This document shows, in pieces, positions 1 through 8,019 of a DNA stretch of 64,000 nucleotides. The position numbers and the translations under genes are program-made. Under the pieces are notes generated by a model. That model searched no databases and was not told where the DNA came from. It saw only the letters and a program-made list of their open reading frames with translations. Source of the stretch: Henriciella sp. (GTDB lineage Bacteria > Pseudomonadota > Alphaproteobacteria > Caulobacterales > Hyphomonadaceae); contig JAJFFK010000002.1 of assembly GCA_021776655.1 (NCBI GenBank), positions 124,001 through 188,000 of the forward strand. The letters run 5' to 3'. The first letter of the stretch is position 1, and every line of letters begins with the position of its first letter.

Positions 1-791
1 TGGTGAACATGGTTCACACCCTCTTTGAGCGTCTCATATTTGCCTGTGATCAGGTTGCCATAGGTGTTGCCCTGATCATCGACCGGAATGTCCATATACA
101 TGTTGAATACGGTGCGCAGGCCGCTGAGCGTTTCCATCGTCGTACCCGGACGCGGGAATTCTTCCTTGTCGAGCGCCACTGTTCCATCGGGATTATGCAC
201 CGGGACAAGTGACTTATCGAACCGGCCTTCTTCAATCGCTCTCGCCGCGCGTTGTTGAGAGACACAGGCCAACTGATCAAGCGCTTCGCGATCAATGCCT
301 TCAAGTGTGGCAATCGCGTCGGCGCAGACACCTTGCTGGGTTTGTGGATGCTTGGTGCGCAATGACAGGTTACCCGCGTCAAGCATTGGCGGTACTTTTG
401 GATCAGCGGTTGCCGAGGTGTAGCTCATCATCTCTGTGCCGCCGGCGATGACACAGCCTTCCATGCCCGACATAACCTGCGCCGCTGCGAGGCTAACCGA
501 TGTGATGCCAGAGCCGCAGAACCGGTCCAGCGTGACGCCAGACGCTTTGGTGTCAAACCCGGCATCCAGCGCTGCCATGCGGCCGAGATCAGCGCCCTGC
601 GCGCCGCGCTGAGAGCTGGTGCCCCAGATAATATCGTCGACTGTCGAGGTATCGAGATTGTTACGATCACGGATCGCACCGAGCACCGTCGCGGCGAGAT
701 GCTGTGGGTGTAGATGCGCCAGCGCGCCCTTGCCGACTTTGCCAATTCCGCGCGGGGTGCGGCATGCGTCAATGATATAAGCCTCGGCCAT
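1..791 (-). CDS. Acetyl-CoA C-acetyltransferase (thiolase), 3' end outside window
   Basis: Thiolase-family enzyme that condenses or cleaves acyl-CoA and acetyl-CoA in beta-oxidation or ketone-body/polyester metabolism. The reading frame is open from the ATG at 791 through base 1, about 263 codons. It starts MAEAYIIDACRTPRGIGKVG and contains the N-terminal active-site motif DRFCGSGITS, whose Cys at about residue 90 is the acyl-accepting nucleophile, followed by GGTEMMS. The C-terminal half with the GHP and second Cys motifs lies beyond the window. A purine-rich GGAGAG sits a few bases before the ATG. It is downstream of a cupin and an enoyl-reductase-like gene on the same strand, consistent with a fatty-acyl/CoA metabolism cluster. 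Exact substrate is not resolved. Confidence 0.93.
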   Translation of the reverse strand, partial: MAEAYIIDACRTPRGIGKVGKGALAHLHPQHLAATVLGAIRDRNNLDTSTVDDIIWGTSSQRGAQGADLGRMAALDAGFDTKASGVTLDRFCGSGITSVSLAAAQVMSGMEGCVIAGGTEMMSYTSATADPKVPPMLDAGNLSLRTKHPQTQQGVCADAIATLEGIDREALDQLACVSQQRAARAIEEGRFDKSLVPVHNPDGTVALDKEEFPRPGTTMETLSGLRTVFNMYMDIPVDDQGNTYGNLITGKYETLKEGVNHVH

Positions 792-890
792 TAGTCTCTC
801 CATGATGTGATGGAAGCGACCTAAGCTTACGTGTGCGTCAACGACAATCCATCCCGTTGCGGCAAGTTTCACATACGATAGGTCTACGTC

Positions 891-1424
891 TTACTTCCCA
901 AACATCATCTTTGCTTTTTCGATATCGTATGGACGCTCCAGCAAACTCCCGGGCTCCCACTCGCTGCGCTCTTGTTCAAAGAAGTTGCCGCCATAGACAT
1001 GGATCGCGCCGGTCAGTTTCATGATCGGATTGGTCACTGAATGGATAATATCCTTGCCCAGCGGCGCGACATCCCCGGTTGAGAGCGCCTTGGCCCCAGC
1101 TGCCTCGATGCGGCCATTTGGATCATCTTTGACACGCCGCCAAAAGATATTGTCCTCGCGCCCGCCATAGACCCCAATGATCGCCCACATCTCATGATTG
1201 TGCGGCATCAAGGTCATGCCGGGCTTCCAAATCACGTTGATGATTGTCAGATCGCTGGATGTATAGATCGGAATAATCCCACTTTCAGGCGGTTCGCCAA
1301 CAGCAGCCAGAACCTCCGATGGATCACTGAAAGCGCGGCTGACGACGTCATGCGCCGCCTTGTGAGACGGGTCGGCAGCAACCGCCGCTTTGCAATCGTC
1401 AACAAACCGCTCCAAATCCAGCAT
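891..1424 (-). CDS. Cupin protein, cysteine-dioxygenase-like
   Basis: A 177-residue single-domain beta-barrel protein. The central PHNHEMW stretch, with a later His in KDIIHSVTN, supplies the His ligands of a cupin metal site, and the spacing resembles the predicted metal-dependent cysteine-dioxygenase-like family. IHVYGGNFF near the C-terminus fits the second cupin motif. The likely role is metal-dependent oxidation of a small thiol or related substrate, but the substrate cannot be read from the sequence. The gene lies 24 bases after the enoyl-reductase-like gene and 99 bases before the thiolase, all on the minus strand, so co-transcription is plausible. Confidence 0.75.
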   Translation of the reverse strand: MLDLERFVDDCKAAVAADPSHKAAHDVVSRAFSDPSEVLAAVGEPPESGIIPIYTSSDLTIINVIWKPGMTLMPHNHEMWAIIGVYGGREDNIFWRRVKDDPNGRIEAAGAKALSTGDVAPLGKDIIHSVTNPIMKLTGAIHVYGGNFFEQERSEWEPGSLLERPYDIEKAKMMFGK

Positions 1425-1448
1425 GCCGGCCTCCTCAACTCTTTACAA

Positions 1449-2624
1449 TCAGGCTTCAACCTCAAACGTCAGACCGGCCTTTTCCGTCAGACGCTTGACC
1501 AGCGCGCTGCCCATTGCCGGGGCGGTTGTCCAGATGCCGCCCGGTGTCGTCAGGCCGTCCTTGACCAGACACAGCGCCGCTTCGGCAATCATCTTGCTGG
1601 TCGAGCCATAGCCTGGGTCCTTGTCGCCAGTGACCCCAACCTTGATCACGTCGCCGCTCGCCGCAATGCCATAGAACAGGACATCGTAGAAACCGGCCTC
1701 GCGTTCCTCCGGGCTTGGGCCTTCCCCCGGCGCAGGACCGTCGCCGCCCATCATATTTGTACTGGCCAGGCCCTCGGCCATCGCTTTGCCTCGTTCTCCC
1801 GGCCCGGTCATCATCATCTCATCATAGACAAAATCCCGGCCATAGGCGTGGTTCAGAAGCGCATTTGAGCGGTGCACATTCTTGGTGTTGATCGACGCCA
1901 TGATGAACGGCGCCGCCCAAGCACCAATGTCGGTATCTTCGACCGGGGCCATGCCATGCGGCTGCTCTGGGCCATCAAACCCCATCGACAGCGAAAACGG
2001 GTTCTGCAACACACCAAGCAGGCTTGGGTCTTTCTGAACAGATGCCATCGTCGCCTTGAAGCTGGCAAATGTGCCGCCAGAGAACGTGCCCTGCATCTTG
2101 CGCACACGGCCTTTGATCCGAGGAACCGGCGCGCCAAATTTCCGTTTTGCTTCCTCTTGCAGGAACCAAACGCCCATATCGAACGGGATCGAATCAAAGC
2201 CGCAAGAGAACACAATTCGGGCACCACTCGCTTGTGCTGCGCCTTGATACTTGCCAATCATTTCGTGCATCCAACCCGGCTCACCGCACAAATCAACATA
2301 ATCAGTGCCCGCTTCAGCGCAGGCCGCGACCAGCGCTTCGCCATAAAGCTGGTAAGGCCCGACAGTCGTAATAATACAGCCCGCGCGAGCCGCCATCGCG
2401 TTCAAACTGGCCTGGTCGTCGGCATCCGCCACAATCATCGGCGTGTCGGCGGGCGCGCCAATCTCGTCACGTATAGACGCCAGTTTGTCAGCGCTGCGCC
2501 CCGCCATCGCCCACTTAACTTCGCCGCCTTGACCATAAGTGCGAGCAAGATAGTCCGCCACCAAACGCCCGGTATAGCCGGTCGCACCATAAACAATGAC
2601 GTCAAATTCGCGATCCTGAGCCAT
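1449..2624 (-). CDS. Saccharopine dehydrogenase-like / trans-acting enoyl reductase family protein
   Basis: A 391-residue NAD(P)-binding protein. The N-terminus has a Rossmann motif VYGATGYTGRLVADYLA (residues about 11-27), then AMAGRSADKL and a TTVGPYQLYGEALVAAC segment typical of the saccharopine-dehydrogenase-like family. Members close to this one include trans-acting enoyl reductases of lipid synthesis, and many are simply annotated saccharopine dehydrogenase NADP-binding proteins. True lysine-pathway activity is unlikely given the lipid-metabolism neighbours (thiolase downstream). It is first in a minus-strand run with the cupin and the thiolase. The family is clear, the substrate unknown. 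Confidence 0.82.
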   Translation of the reverse strand: MAQDREFDVIVYGATGYTGRLVADYLARTYGQGGEVKWAMAGRSADKLASIRDEIGAPADTPMIVADADDQASLNAMAARAGCIITTVGPYQLYGEALVAACAEAGTDYVDLCGEPGWMHEMIGKYQGAAQASGARIVFSCGFDSIPFDMGVWFLQEEAKRKFGAPVPRIKGRVRKMQGTFSGGTFASFKATMASVQKDPSLLGVLQNPFSLSMGFDGPEQPHGMAPVEDTDIGAWAAPFIMASINTKNVHRSNALLNHAYGRDFVYDEMMMTGPGERGKAMAEGLASTNMMGGDGPAPGEGPSPEEREAGFYDVLFYGIAASGDVIKVGVTGDKDPGYGSTSKMIAEAALCLVKDGLTTPGGIWTTAPAMGSALVKRLTEKAGLTFEVEA

Positions 2625-2695
2625 GCTGGCCTCCCTGTCGTATCAGCTCGTGTACAGTGTCGCCGTCGCGCCAGTTTGGCAACAATACCCCAGCG

Positions 2696-3505
2696 TCAAA
2701 TTCCCACCACATCATCCATGCCGTACAGGCCCGGAGCCCGTGTTGCGGCCCATTCGGCGGCTTTGATTGCGCCGTGGGCAAATACGCTGCGGTCAAGCGC
2801 GGTATGGCTCAGCGTCAGGATCTCCATCGGCGATCCAAAGCTGACATCATGCTCACCGATCACGCCGCCGCTACGGCGAACCGAGAAACCGATCTTACCG
2901 GGCTCGCGTTTCGCATCGGGACCATCATATGGGCAAGATCGCAGCTCAGACAGTGCCAGCCCGCGACCTTTCGCAGCCGCTTCGCCAAGCATCAGCGCGG
3001 TGCCGGATGGCGCGTCAATCTTGTGCTTGTGATGGGTTTCGAGAATTTCAATGTCCCAATCCGCACCGAGACGCGCCGCCGTCTGACGCACCAATGCCTC
3101 TAGCAAATTGACCCCAAGCGAGAAATTCCCCGCCTGCACAATCGCCATCCGTTCAGCCGTACGTGCAATCACTGCGCCCTGTTCAGCGCTAAATCCAGTT
3201 GTGCCGATGACCATCGCATTGACGCCGAGCCCCGGCAAGATCTCGAGCGCCGCCAAAGTCGCCGCAGGCACAGTAAAATCGAGCCAAACCTGCGCGCCTG
3301 TAGCGGCCTCGCCAATCCCGGCAAAGGCCGAAATGCCGAGCGGTTTCAGCCCAGCCAGCTCGCCGATATCGCTGCCAAGATAGCGCGACCCGGGCGCTTC
3401 ACTGCCGCCGCTGATCTGGTGGCCCATCTGATCGCCAGCGCGCACCAATTGCTGGCCCATACGTCCGGCGCACCCGGCAACCGCGATCTTCAATCTATCT
3501 GTCAT
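2696..3505 (-). CDS. dapB: 4-hydroxy-tetrahydrodipicolinate reductase
   Basis: Second step of the diaminopimelate/lysine pathway: NAD(P)H-dependent reduction of hydroxytetrahydrodipicolinate in the cytoplasm. The 269-residue length is normal. The N-terminal Rossmann motif is VAGCAGRMGQQLV (residues about 9-21). The catalytic signature ETHHKHKIDAPSGTA (about 155-169) carries the His pair, Lys and substrate-binding residues. DFTVPAA and GTTGF are also typical. dapD lies 17 kb away in this window; dapB stands alone here, 71 bases upstream of the enoyl-reductase-like gene on the same strand. No strong Shine-Dalgarno precedes the ATG. Confidence 0.96.
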   Translation of the reverse strand: MTDRLKIAVAGCAGRMGQQLVRAGDQMGHQISGGSEAPGSRYLGSDIGELAGLKPLGISAFAGIGEAATGAQVWLDFTVPAATLAALEILPGLGVNAMVIGTTGFSAEQGAVIARTAERMAIVQAGNFSLGVNLLEALVRQTAARLGADWDIEILETHHKHKIDAPSGTALMLGEAAAKGRGLALSELRSCPYDGPDAKREPGKIGFSVRRSGGVIGEHDVSFGSPMEILTLSHTALDRSVFAHGAIKAAEWAATRAPGLYGMDDVVGI

Positions 3506-3617
3506 GCTTGGCTTTACCCCGGCTGAGCTGTGCTTGCCACTCTTGGCGCAGCACGCGTTGAGTCACAAGCGCAATTAGCCCTATTCGCCGCTGATCGCCA
3601 ATGCTAAGGCGCGCGCC

Positions 3618-4478
3618 ATGTACCAGATCACTGCCCGCGGCCCGCGCCGGTCCATCGAAACCGCCTGGGATACACTGGCCTGGATTGACCCCTCGCCCGC
3701 CAGCGCTGTCGATGCCAAGGAAGATACACGCTTGACCTGGCGGCTGGCGGCTTATGCCGACACCAAAACAGAGGCTGAGGCCTGTGTCGCCTTGATCAAT
3801 CAGGTCGCGCCTGAGCTTAATCCGGTACTCGAAGCCCTGCCCGATCGCAACTGGGTTACCTTGTCGCTTGAGGGCCTGCCGCCGGTCCATGCCGGGCGGT
3901 TCATTGTTGCAGGCAGCCATGCGCTCACCACCACGTCTCCGGGCAAAACGGCGATCCTGATTGAGGCGGGACCGGCCTTTGGCACTGGCCATCACGGCAC
4001 GACGCTGGGCTGTCTGCTTGGTTATGAGTATGTCCTGCGCAGCGGTGTACCCAGCCAGGTGCTCGACGTCGGGACCGGGTCTGGGGTTCTCGCAATTGCC
4101 GCGATTAAGACCGGTGCCAAACGCGCCATCGGCACAGAGATTGATGCAGACAGCGTGCGTGTGGCCAACGAGAACGCAGTCAAAAATGATATTGGGACCC
4201 GCTTCAAGACCTATCTCACACGCGGCGCTGGGAGCCACATCATCCAGTCCGCCGCGCCATATGATCTCATTTTTGCCAACATATTGGCGCGCCCGCTCAT
4301 CGGTCTTGCCCCGAGCCTCAATCAAGTGCTGGCAAAGGGTGGCCATGTCGTCCTATCGGGATTGTTGACCCATCAGGAGCCATTGGTCCGCGCCGCCTAT
4401 ACCGGACGCGGGCTCTCTCTGATCAAGCGTATTCGCCGGGATGGTTGGTCAACTCTGGTCCTGCGTAAAGCCGCCTAG
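3618..4478 (+). CDS. prmA: Ribosomal protein L11 methyltransferase
   Basis: SAM-dependent enzyme that trimethylates ribosomal protein L11. The 286-residue protein has the PrmA N-terminal substrate-recognition region and a C-terminal class I methyltransferase fold. GPAFGTGHHGTT (about residues 118-129) matches the family's GxAFGTGxHxTT signature, followed by motif I VLDVGTGSGVLAIAA and the LIFANILARPL segment in place of the catalytic DxVxANI motif. AAGG lies about 9 bases before the ATG. It diverges from dapB and ends in a 4-base tail-to-tail overlap with the Flp-pilin gene. Confidence 0.94.
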   Translation: MYQITARGPRRSIETAWDTLAWIDPSPASAVDAKEDTRLTWRLAAYADTKTEAEACVALINQVAPELNPVLEALPDRNWVTLSLEGLPPVHAGRFIVAGSHALTTTSPGKTAILIEAGPAFGTGHHGTTLGCLLGYEYVLRSGVPSQVLDVGTGSGVLAIAAIKTGAKRAIGTEIDADSVRVANENAVKNDIGTRFKTYLTRGAGSHIIQSAAPYDLIFANILARPLIGLAPSLNQVLAKGGHVVLSGLLTHQEPLVRAAYTGRGLSLIKRIRRDGWSTLVLRKAA

Positions 4479-4729
4479 GCGTTTCTCTTCTTGCAGAATT
4501 TGTTCTGCTTTTTACCCTTCATTGCGCGTTTGACACAGCGGTAGTTTTGCCTGTTGCGCTTGGCGACCAGCGGCAAGGACGAGATCAAGGCAACCGCCAT
4601 GATCCCGCCAATCAAGCCATACTCTACTGCTGTCGCCCCGCGTTCATCCCCGCCCAAAGATTGCACCCCATGTGGCCGGGCGCGCCGGCCAAAAAGCATT
4701 TCGCGTCGATTCATCATAGTTCTTTTCAT
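4475..4729 (-). CDS. Flp family type IVb pilin (isolated copy)
   Basis: Small pilin-like protein, 84 residues. GDERGATAVEYGLIGGIMAV (about 27-46) is the Flp processing/assembly region: prepilin peptidase would cut after a Gly and the following hydrophobic helix with the conserved Glu-Tyr packs the filament. The C-terminal tail is odd, very basic with two Cys (RCVKR, KFCKK), unlike usual short Flp tails. No tad/cpa assembly genes are nearby, so it would depend on a locus elsewhere. The start is uncertain; a second Met at 4714 is possible. Its end overlaps the prmA end by 4 bases. Confidence 0.8.
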   Translation of the reverse strand: MKRTMMNRREMLFGRRARPHGVQSLGGDERGATAVEYGLIGGIMAVALISSLPLVAKRNRQNYRCVKRAMKGKKQNKFCKKRNA

Positions 4730-4805
4730 GCCGAGGGAATTAGCATGGGAAAGTTACCAAGTTATCAACTGTAAGTTGCTTTGCAACCTTTGCGGGATAT
4801 ATGTT

Positions 4806-6197
4806 CTATCCATTGCCCCAAAGCCGCTGCCACCAGGATCGTGTCGGCTTGGGTTCAGACACGCCGACTGATGCGGCTGAATAGCCACCTGCCGCCATCT
4901 TCGCTTTGATGTCCGCCAATTCCCAGCCGGTCAGCTTGGCTAGCGATTTGGCCTCTGTGTCCCAGCGCTCGACCAGACCCTCGGCATATTCACCCGCCGC
5001 ATCGCATTCGCCATAATCGCCGCGCCACGGATGACGCAGGACATAGCGGCCTTGATAGTTCTCACGGTCGCCAGTGACCTGAAACGTCAAATCTTCCGGG
5101 AAAGATTGCGCGTCATAGCGCACATGCAAGCGCGTCACGAAGGCGTCTACGGCAGGTTGCGGCGGCAACCGTCCTGGCATCGGCCGGATTTCGTTCGGAT
5201 TGTCCTCACCCAACCACATCACGCCAAGCTCGCGTAGCTCCGAAAGCGACAGTGGATTGGCCGCGCACGGGTCGCACCAGGCCATGTCCCAGGCATATTC
5301 CATGAACACCGCTTTGCCATTTTCCTTGTCGGTTTGATGGCCAAACATCGCTTTATAAAACTCACCAAATTCATCCTTCACATAGATCGGGACATCCATG
5401 TTGGAGGGCAGTTTTACCGTCCGGTAATTGGTCGCCTCAACCCGGCCTTGGCGGGTGATCGCAAATACGAACAGTTCTTGTTTGCCGTCCGCATTCACTG
5501 TGCCGAGCCGGATTGGCAGCATGAAATCCTCGTCTTCATAGGCGACCTGTATCGGTCGCAACATCGCCGAGCCGTCATGGCGCTCAAGGTTCACTTTGGC
5601 GACGAAGAATTTCATCCCCTGGCGCAAATATGACCCGACAATCTCCTCCGCGCCATCCGGGATTTTATAGCCATTGCCATTCAACCAAGTGATCAGGCCA
5701 TCAGACTCTTCAGCCGACAGGATCAGGATATCATATTCGCCAACCTCATATTCAGCTTCAATCGTAACGCCGAGCTCTTCGGGTTCAGCGACGCCATCCT
5801 CCATGACCATCGGCTGTGGTCCAGCCGACATCGCCATCTCCCTGTACCGGCGCAAGTCGCACGGGTTCTCATCATAATACTCAACCAGCCGTGGCGCGGT
5901 ATATTCATCCAAATGATCAACCAGTGCCGGATTGGCGACATGGATCTGTTCGCGTTCGGGGATATCCACGACAGGCACAACCATCGCGAACTCACTCACG
6001 TCGCCGCGAAAATCCGATGCCATCGTGATCACTGTGCGGTCACCATCGCGCACCAGTACCACTTTCGAGGCGTCATTGAACAGGTCGGTATCGGCCTTGG
6101 CGACGTAAAATCCGCAAAAGGCTGAAGCCATCGGCGCACTAAGCGCCAGCGATGCCAGGCCCAGCGTGCAGGCCCCGATCAGGTGGTTGAGTTTCAT
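4806..6197 (-). CDS. DUF2330 domain protein, secreted
   Basis: A 463-residue exported protein with DUF2330 character. It starts at 6197 (MKLNHLIGACTLGLASLAL), where GGAGGG lies about 8 bases upstream; the frame is open further upstream but without such a site. The signal peptide ends near APMASA and mature FCGFYVAKADTDLFNDAS follows, a typical DUF2330 opening. CDPCAAN near the middle offers a Cys pair. Function is not established. It is downstream of, and overlaps by 59 bases, an RnfD/NqrB-like membrane protein, and DUF2330 is often seen next to such genes, suggesting a joint envelope redox or folding role. This is inference. Confidence 0.82.
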   Translation of the reverse strand: MKLNHLIGACTLGLASLALSAPMASAFCGFYVAKADTDLFNDASKVVLVRDGDRTVITMASDFRGDVSEFAMVVPVVDIPEREQIHVANPALVDHLDEYTAPRLVEYYDENPCDLRRYREMAMSAGPQPMVMEDGVAEPEELGVTIEAEYEVGEYDILILSAEESDGLITWLNGNGYKIPDGAEEIVGSYLRQGMKFFVAKVNLERHDGSAMLRPIQVAYEDEDFMLPIRLGTVNADGKQELFVFAITRQGRVEATNYRTVKLPSNMDVPIYVKDEFGEFYKAMFGHQTDKENGKAVFMEYAWDMAWCDPCAANPLSLSELRELGVMWLGEDNPNEIRPMPGRLPPQPAVDAFVTRLHVRYDAQSFPEDLTFQVTGDRENYQGRYVLRHPWRGDYGECDAAGEYAEGLVERWDTEAKSLAKLTGWELADIKAKMAAGGYSAASVGVSEPKPTRSWWQRLWGNG

Positions 6198-7185
6198 TAC
6201 TGCGTCCCTCCTTAGACTTCCATTCAAATCGTCTGGCCGGAAATACTCGGTCCAGAATTGGGGTTAAAACTGCAAGTGCCGCGAGCGCCATAAGCGGCGC
6301 GGCACGAACATTCGGCCCGATCACGAACCATGCGGCCAGGCTCGCCACAGCCAGAGCGAACACCAATCGCCCGGCGCGGCTATCGGGCGTCGAGCGCGGA
6401 TCGGTGATCATGAAAAACGCAAACACCAGAAGCGCGCCTTGGCTAAGATGGTGCATCGGGATCGCCATTGGGTCACCAAGATACAGGGCTCGGCCAACCA
6501 TGATCGTGCCATAAGCCACCAGGAATCCAAGTGCGATATCCAGCCGTTTGGCACTCGACAGAACCAATGCCGCCAGCGCCAAAGCATAGCCAGCCAGCAG
6601 CGGCGCTTGCCCCCACTGGCCCGGCGAAATCCACGCATCCCGGCCAAAAATCAGCATCAGCGCGACAATCGCAATACAGGCCGGGTTGAAGATATGCTTG
6701 TCATTGTAACGGACCAGAAATTTGGCACTGATCCCGACCATGCCCGCCGCCAGCCAGAACCACGGCGCGTTCGCCCGCAGCAGAATCGACAAAGACAAGG
6801 CCGTGATCAGTGCAGATTTCCACGCGAACCCGTCCCACATCGCACTCATCCCGGCGCGAAACCCGGCCCGCATCCAATGGTTGCCATGGCCCGCTTCGCC
6901 GGGCCCGCGCTGGCGCGAAGATGCCCGCAAATTCAGCCAGACCGTACCACCTGCTTGCGCCAACAGCGCGCCCGTTACCGCCAATGCCAGATTGATCGGC
7001 TGTGCGCCAAAATCACTGCTCAGATACGAGATTAAAAACAGCCCCGACAATGCCAAAATCTGCCAATGGCGTGGGTCATCGTTGAGCCGAACGAACAGGC
7101 TGATAGGTTGGATCCTCGGTCCCATTGGCTCAGACAACACAAACATTGCGGGCGAATTAGGGCGCGCCTGCGACGCCGCGTCCAT
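6139..7185 (-). CDS. RnfD/NqrB-like integral membrane protein
   Basis: About ten hydrophobic segments in 348 residues, with the internal layout of the NQR2/RnfD/RnfE family: LAVTGALLAQAGGTVWLN, FLVRYNDKHIFNPACIAIVAL, and FAFFMITDPRSTPDSRAGR near the C-terminus. The KHIFNPA and MITDP stretches match this family, whose classical members carry flavin covalently and move electrons coupled to ion transport. The usual SGAT flavinylation motif was not seen, so electron-transfer ability is uncertain. No other rnf/nqr subunits are nearby, only the DUF2330 gene, whose start it overlaps. The start could also be the Met at 7146 or 7125. Confidence 0.75.
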   Translation of the reverse strand: MDAASQARPNSPAMFVLSEPMGPRIQPISLFVRLNDDPRHWQILALSGLFLISYLSSDFGAQPINLALAVTGALLAQAGGTVWLNLRASSRQRGPGEAGHGNHWMRAGFRAGMSAMWDGFAWKSALITALSLSILLRANAPWFWLAAGMVGISAKFLVRYNDKHIFNPACIAIVALMLIFGRDAWISPGQWGQAPLLAGYALALAALVLSSAKRLDIALGFLVAYGTIMVGRALYLGDPMAIPMHHLSQGALLVFAFFMITDPRSTPDSRAGRLVFALAVASLAAWFVIGPNVRAAPLMALAALAVLTPILDRVFPARRFEWKSKEGRSNETQPPDRGLHAGPGIAGA

Positions 7186-7210
7186 AGCCCTTTAAGGTCT
7201 GTGTGCTTAC

Positions 7211-8017
7211 ATGGAGCCTATGACCAAGCCTGCGCCTGATACTCCGACCTCTGAAACCGTGTCATTCGGTTTCCAAGACGTGACGCCTGATGAGAAGGTC
7301 AGCCGGGTTAAAACCGTGTTTCGCTCCGTCGCGGGCAAGTATGACATCATGAATGATTTGATGTCGGTGGGCGTTCATCGCCTGTGGAAACATGACACGA
7401 TGAACAAGCTCAACCCTCAACCGGGCGAACGCCATCTCGATGTTGCAGGCGGCACAGGTGAGCTGGCACGAGCTTTTCTCACACTCGCCGATGCAGCCGG
7501 CAAACGCCGGGGCGACACACGCCAAGCCACTGCGATTGTCTGTGATATCAATGATGCAATGCTGGAAGCGGGCAAAGCACGCGATGACAATGCTCAATGG
7601 CAAGGTCGCCTTGATTGGGTTTGCGCCGATGGCCAGACCCTGCCCTACCCTGATCGCAGCTTTGATGCCGTAACCGTCAGCTTCGGCATCCGCAACTTTG
7701 CTGACCGGGTGGCAGGTCTGCATGAGTTCAAGCGCGTGCTCAAGCCGGGCGGACGTCTGGCCGTGCTCGAGTTCAGCCACCTGTCTGTGCCGGTCCTGCA
7801 GAAAGCCTATGATGCCTACAGTTTCAGCGCCATTCCGGCGATTGGTCAGGTGGTCACCGGCGACCGGGACAGCTATCAATATCTGGTTGAATCGATCCGC
7901 AAATTCCCGCGCCAGGACGTGTTCAAATCCGAAATTGAAGGGGCCGGGTTTTCAAATGTCTCGGTCACCAATTTCTCAGGCGGAATTGCCGCGCTGCATT
8001 TTGGATGGGCGGTCTAG
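7211..8017 (+). CDS. ubiE: Ubiquinone/menaquinone C-methyltransferase
   Basis: SAM-dependent C-methylation step of ubiquinone synthesis. VSFGFQDVTPDEKVSRVKTV and FRSVAGKYDIMNDLMSVGVH (about residues 16-55) are the classic UbiE N-terminal signature; motif I is HLDVAGGTGELA and the late signature is VSFGIRNFADR. Length 268 is normal. The Met four codons in (7220) has GGAG close upstream and is an alternative start. ubiB follows after two bases, a common alphaproteobacterial arrangement for the ubiquinone genes. The gene diverges from the RnfD-like gene with only 25 bases between, so both promoters must overlap or lie within coding sequence. Confidence 0.96.
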   Translation: MEPMTKPAPDTPTSETVSFGFQDVTPDEKVSRVKTVFRSVAGKYDIMNDLMSVGVHRLWKHDTMNKLNPQPGERHLDVAGGTGELARAFLTLADAAGKRRGDTRQATAIVCDINDAMLEAGKARDDNAQWQGRLDWVCADGQTLPYPDRSFDAVTVSFGIRNFADRVAGLHEFKRVLKPGGRLAVLEFSHLSVPVLQKAYDAYSFSAIPAIGQVVTGDRDSYQYLVESIRKFPRQDVFKSEIEGAGFSNVSVTNFSGGIAALHFGWAV

Positions 8018-8019
8018 CG

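Noticed and set aside
1449-2624. Lysine-pathway saccharopine dehydrogenase as a specific call
   Set aside because: Bacteria with the diaminopimelate pathway (dapB and dapD are here) do not need it, and neighbours point to acyl metabolism.
1872-3032. Long open frame of 386 codons on the plus strand
   Set aside because: It lies opposite the enoyl-reductase-like and dapB genes, both with clear family motifs. The peptide has no recognisable domain and an Arg-rich composition typical of an antisense frame in GC-rich DNA.
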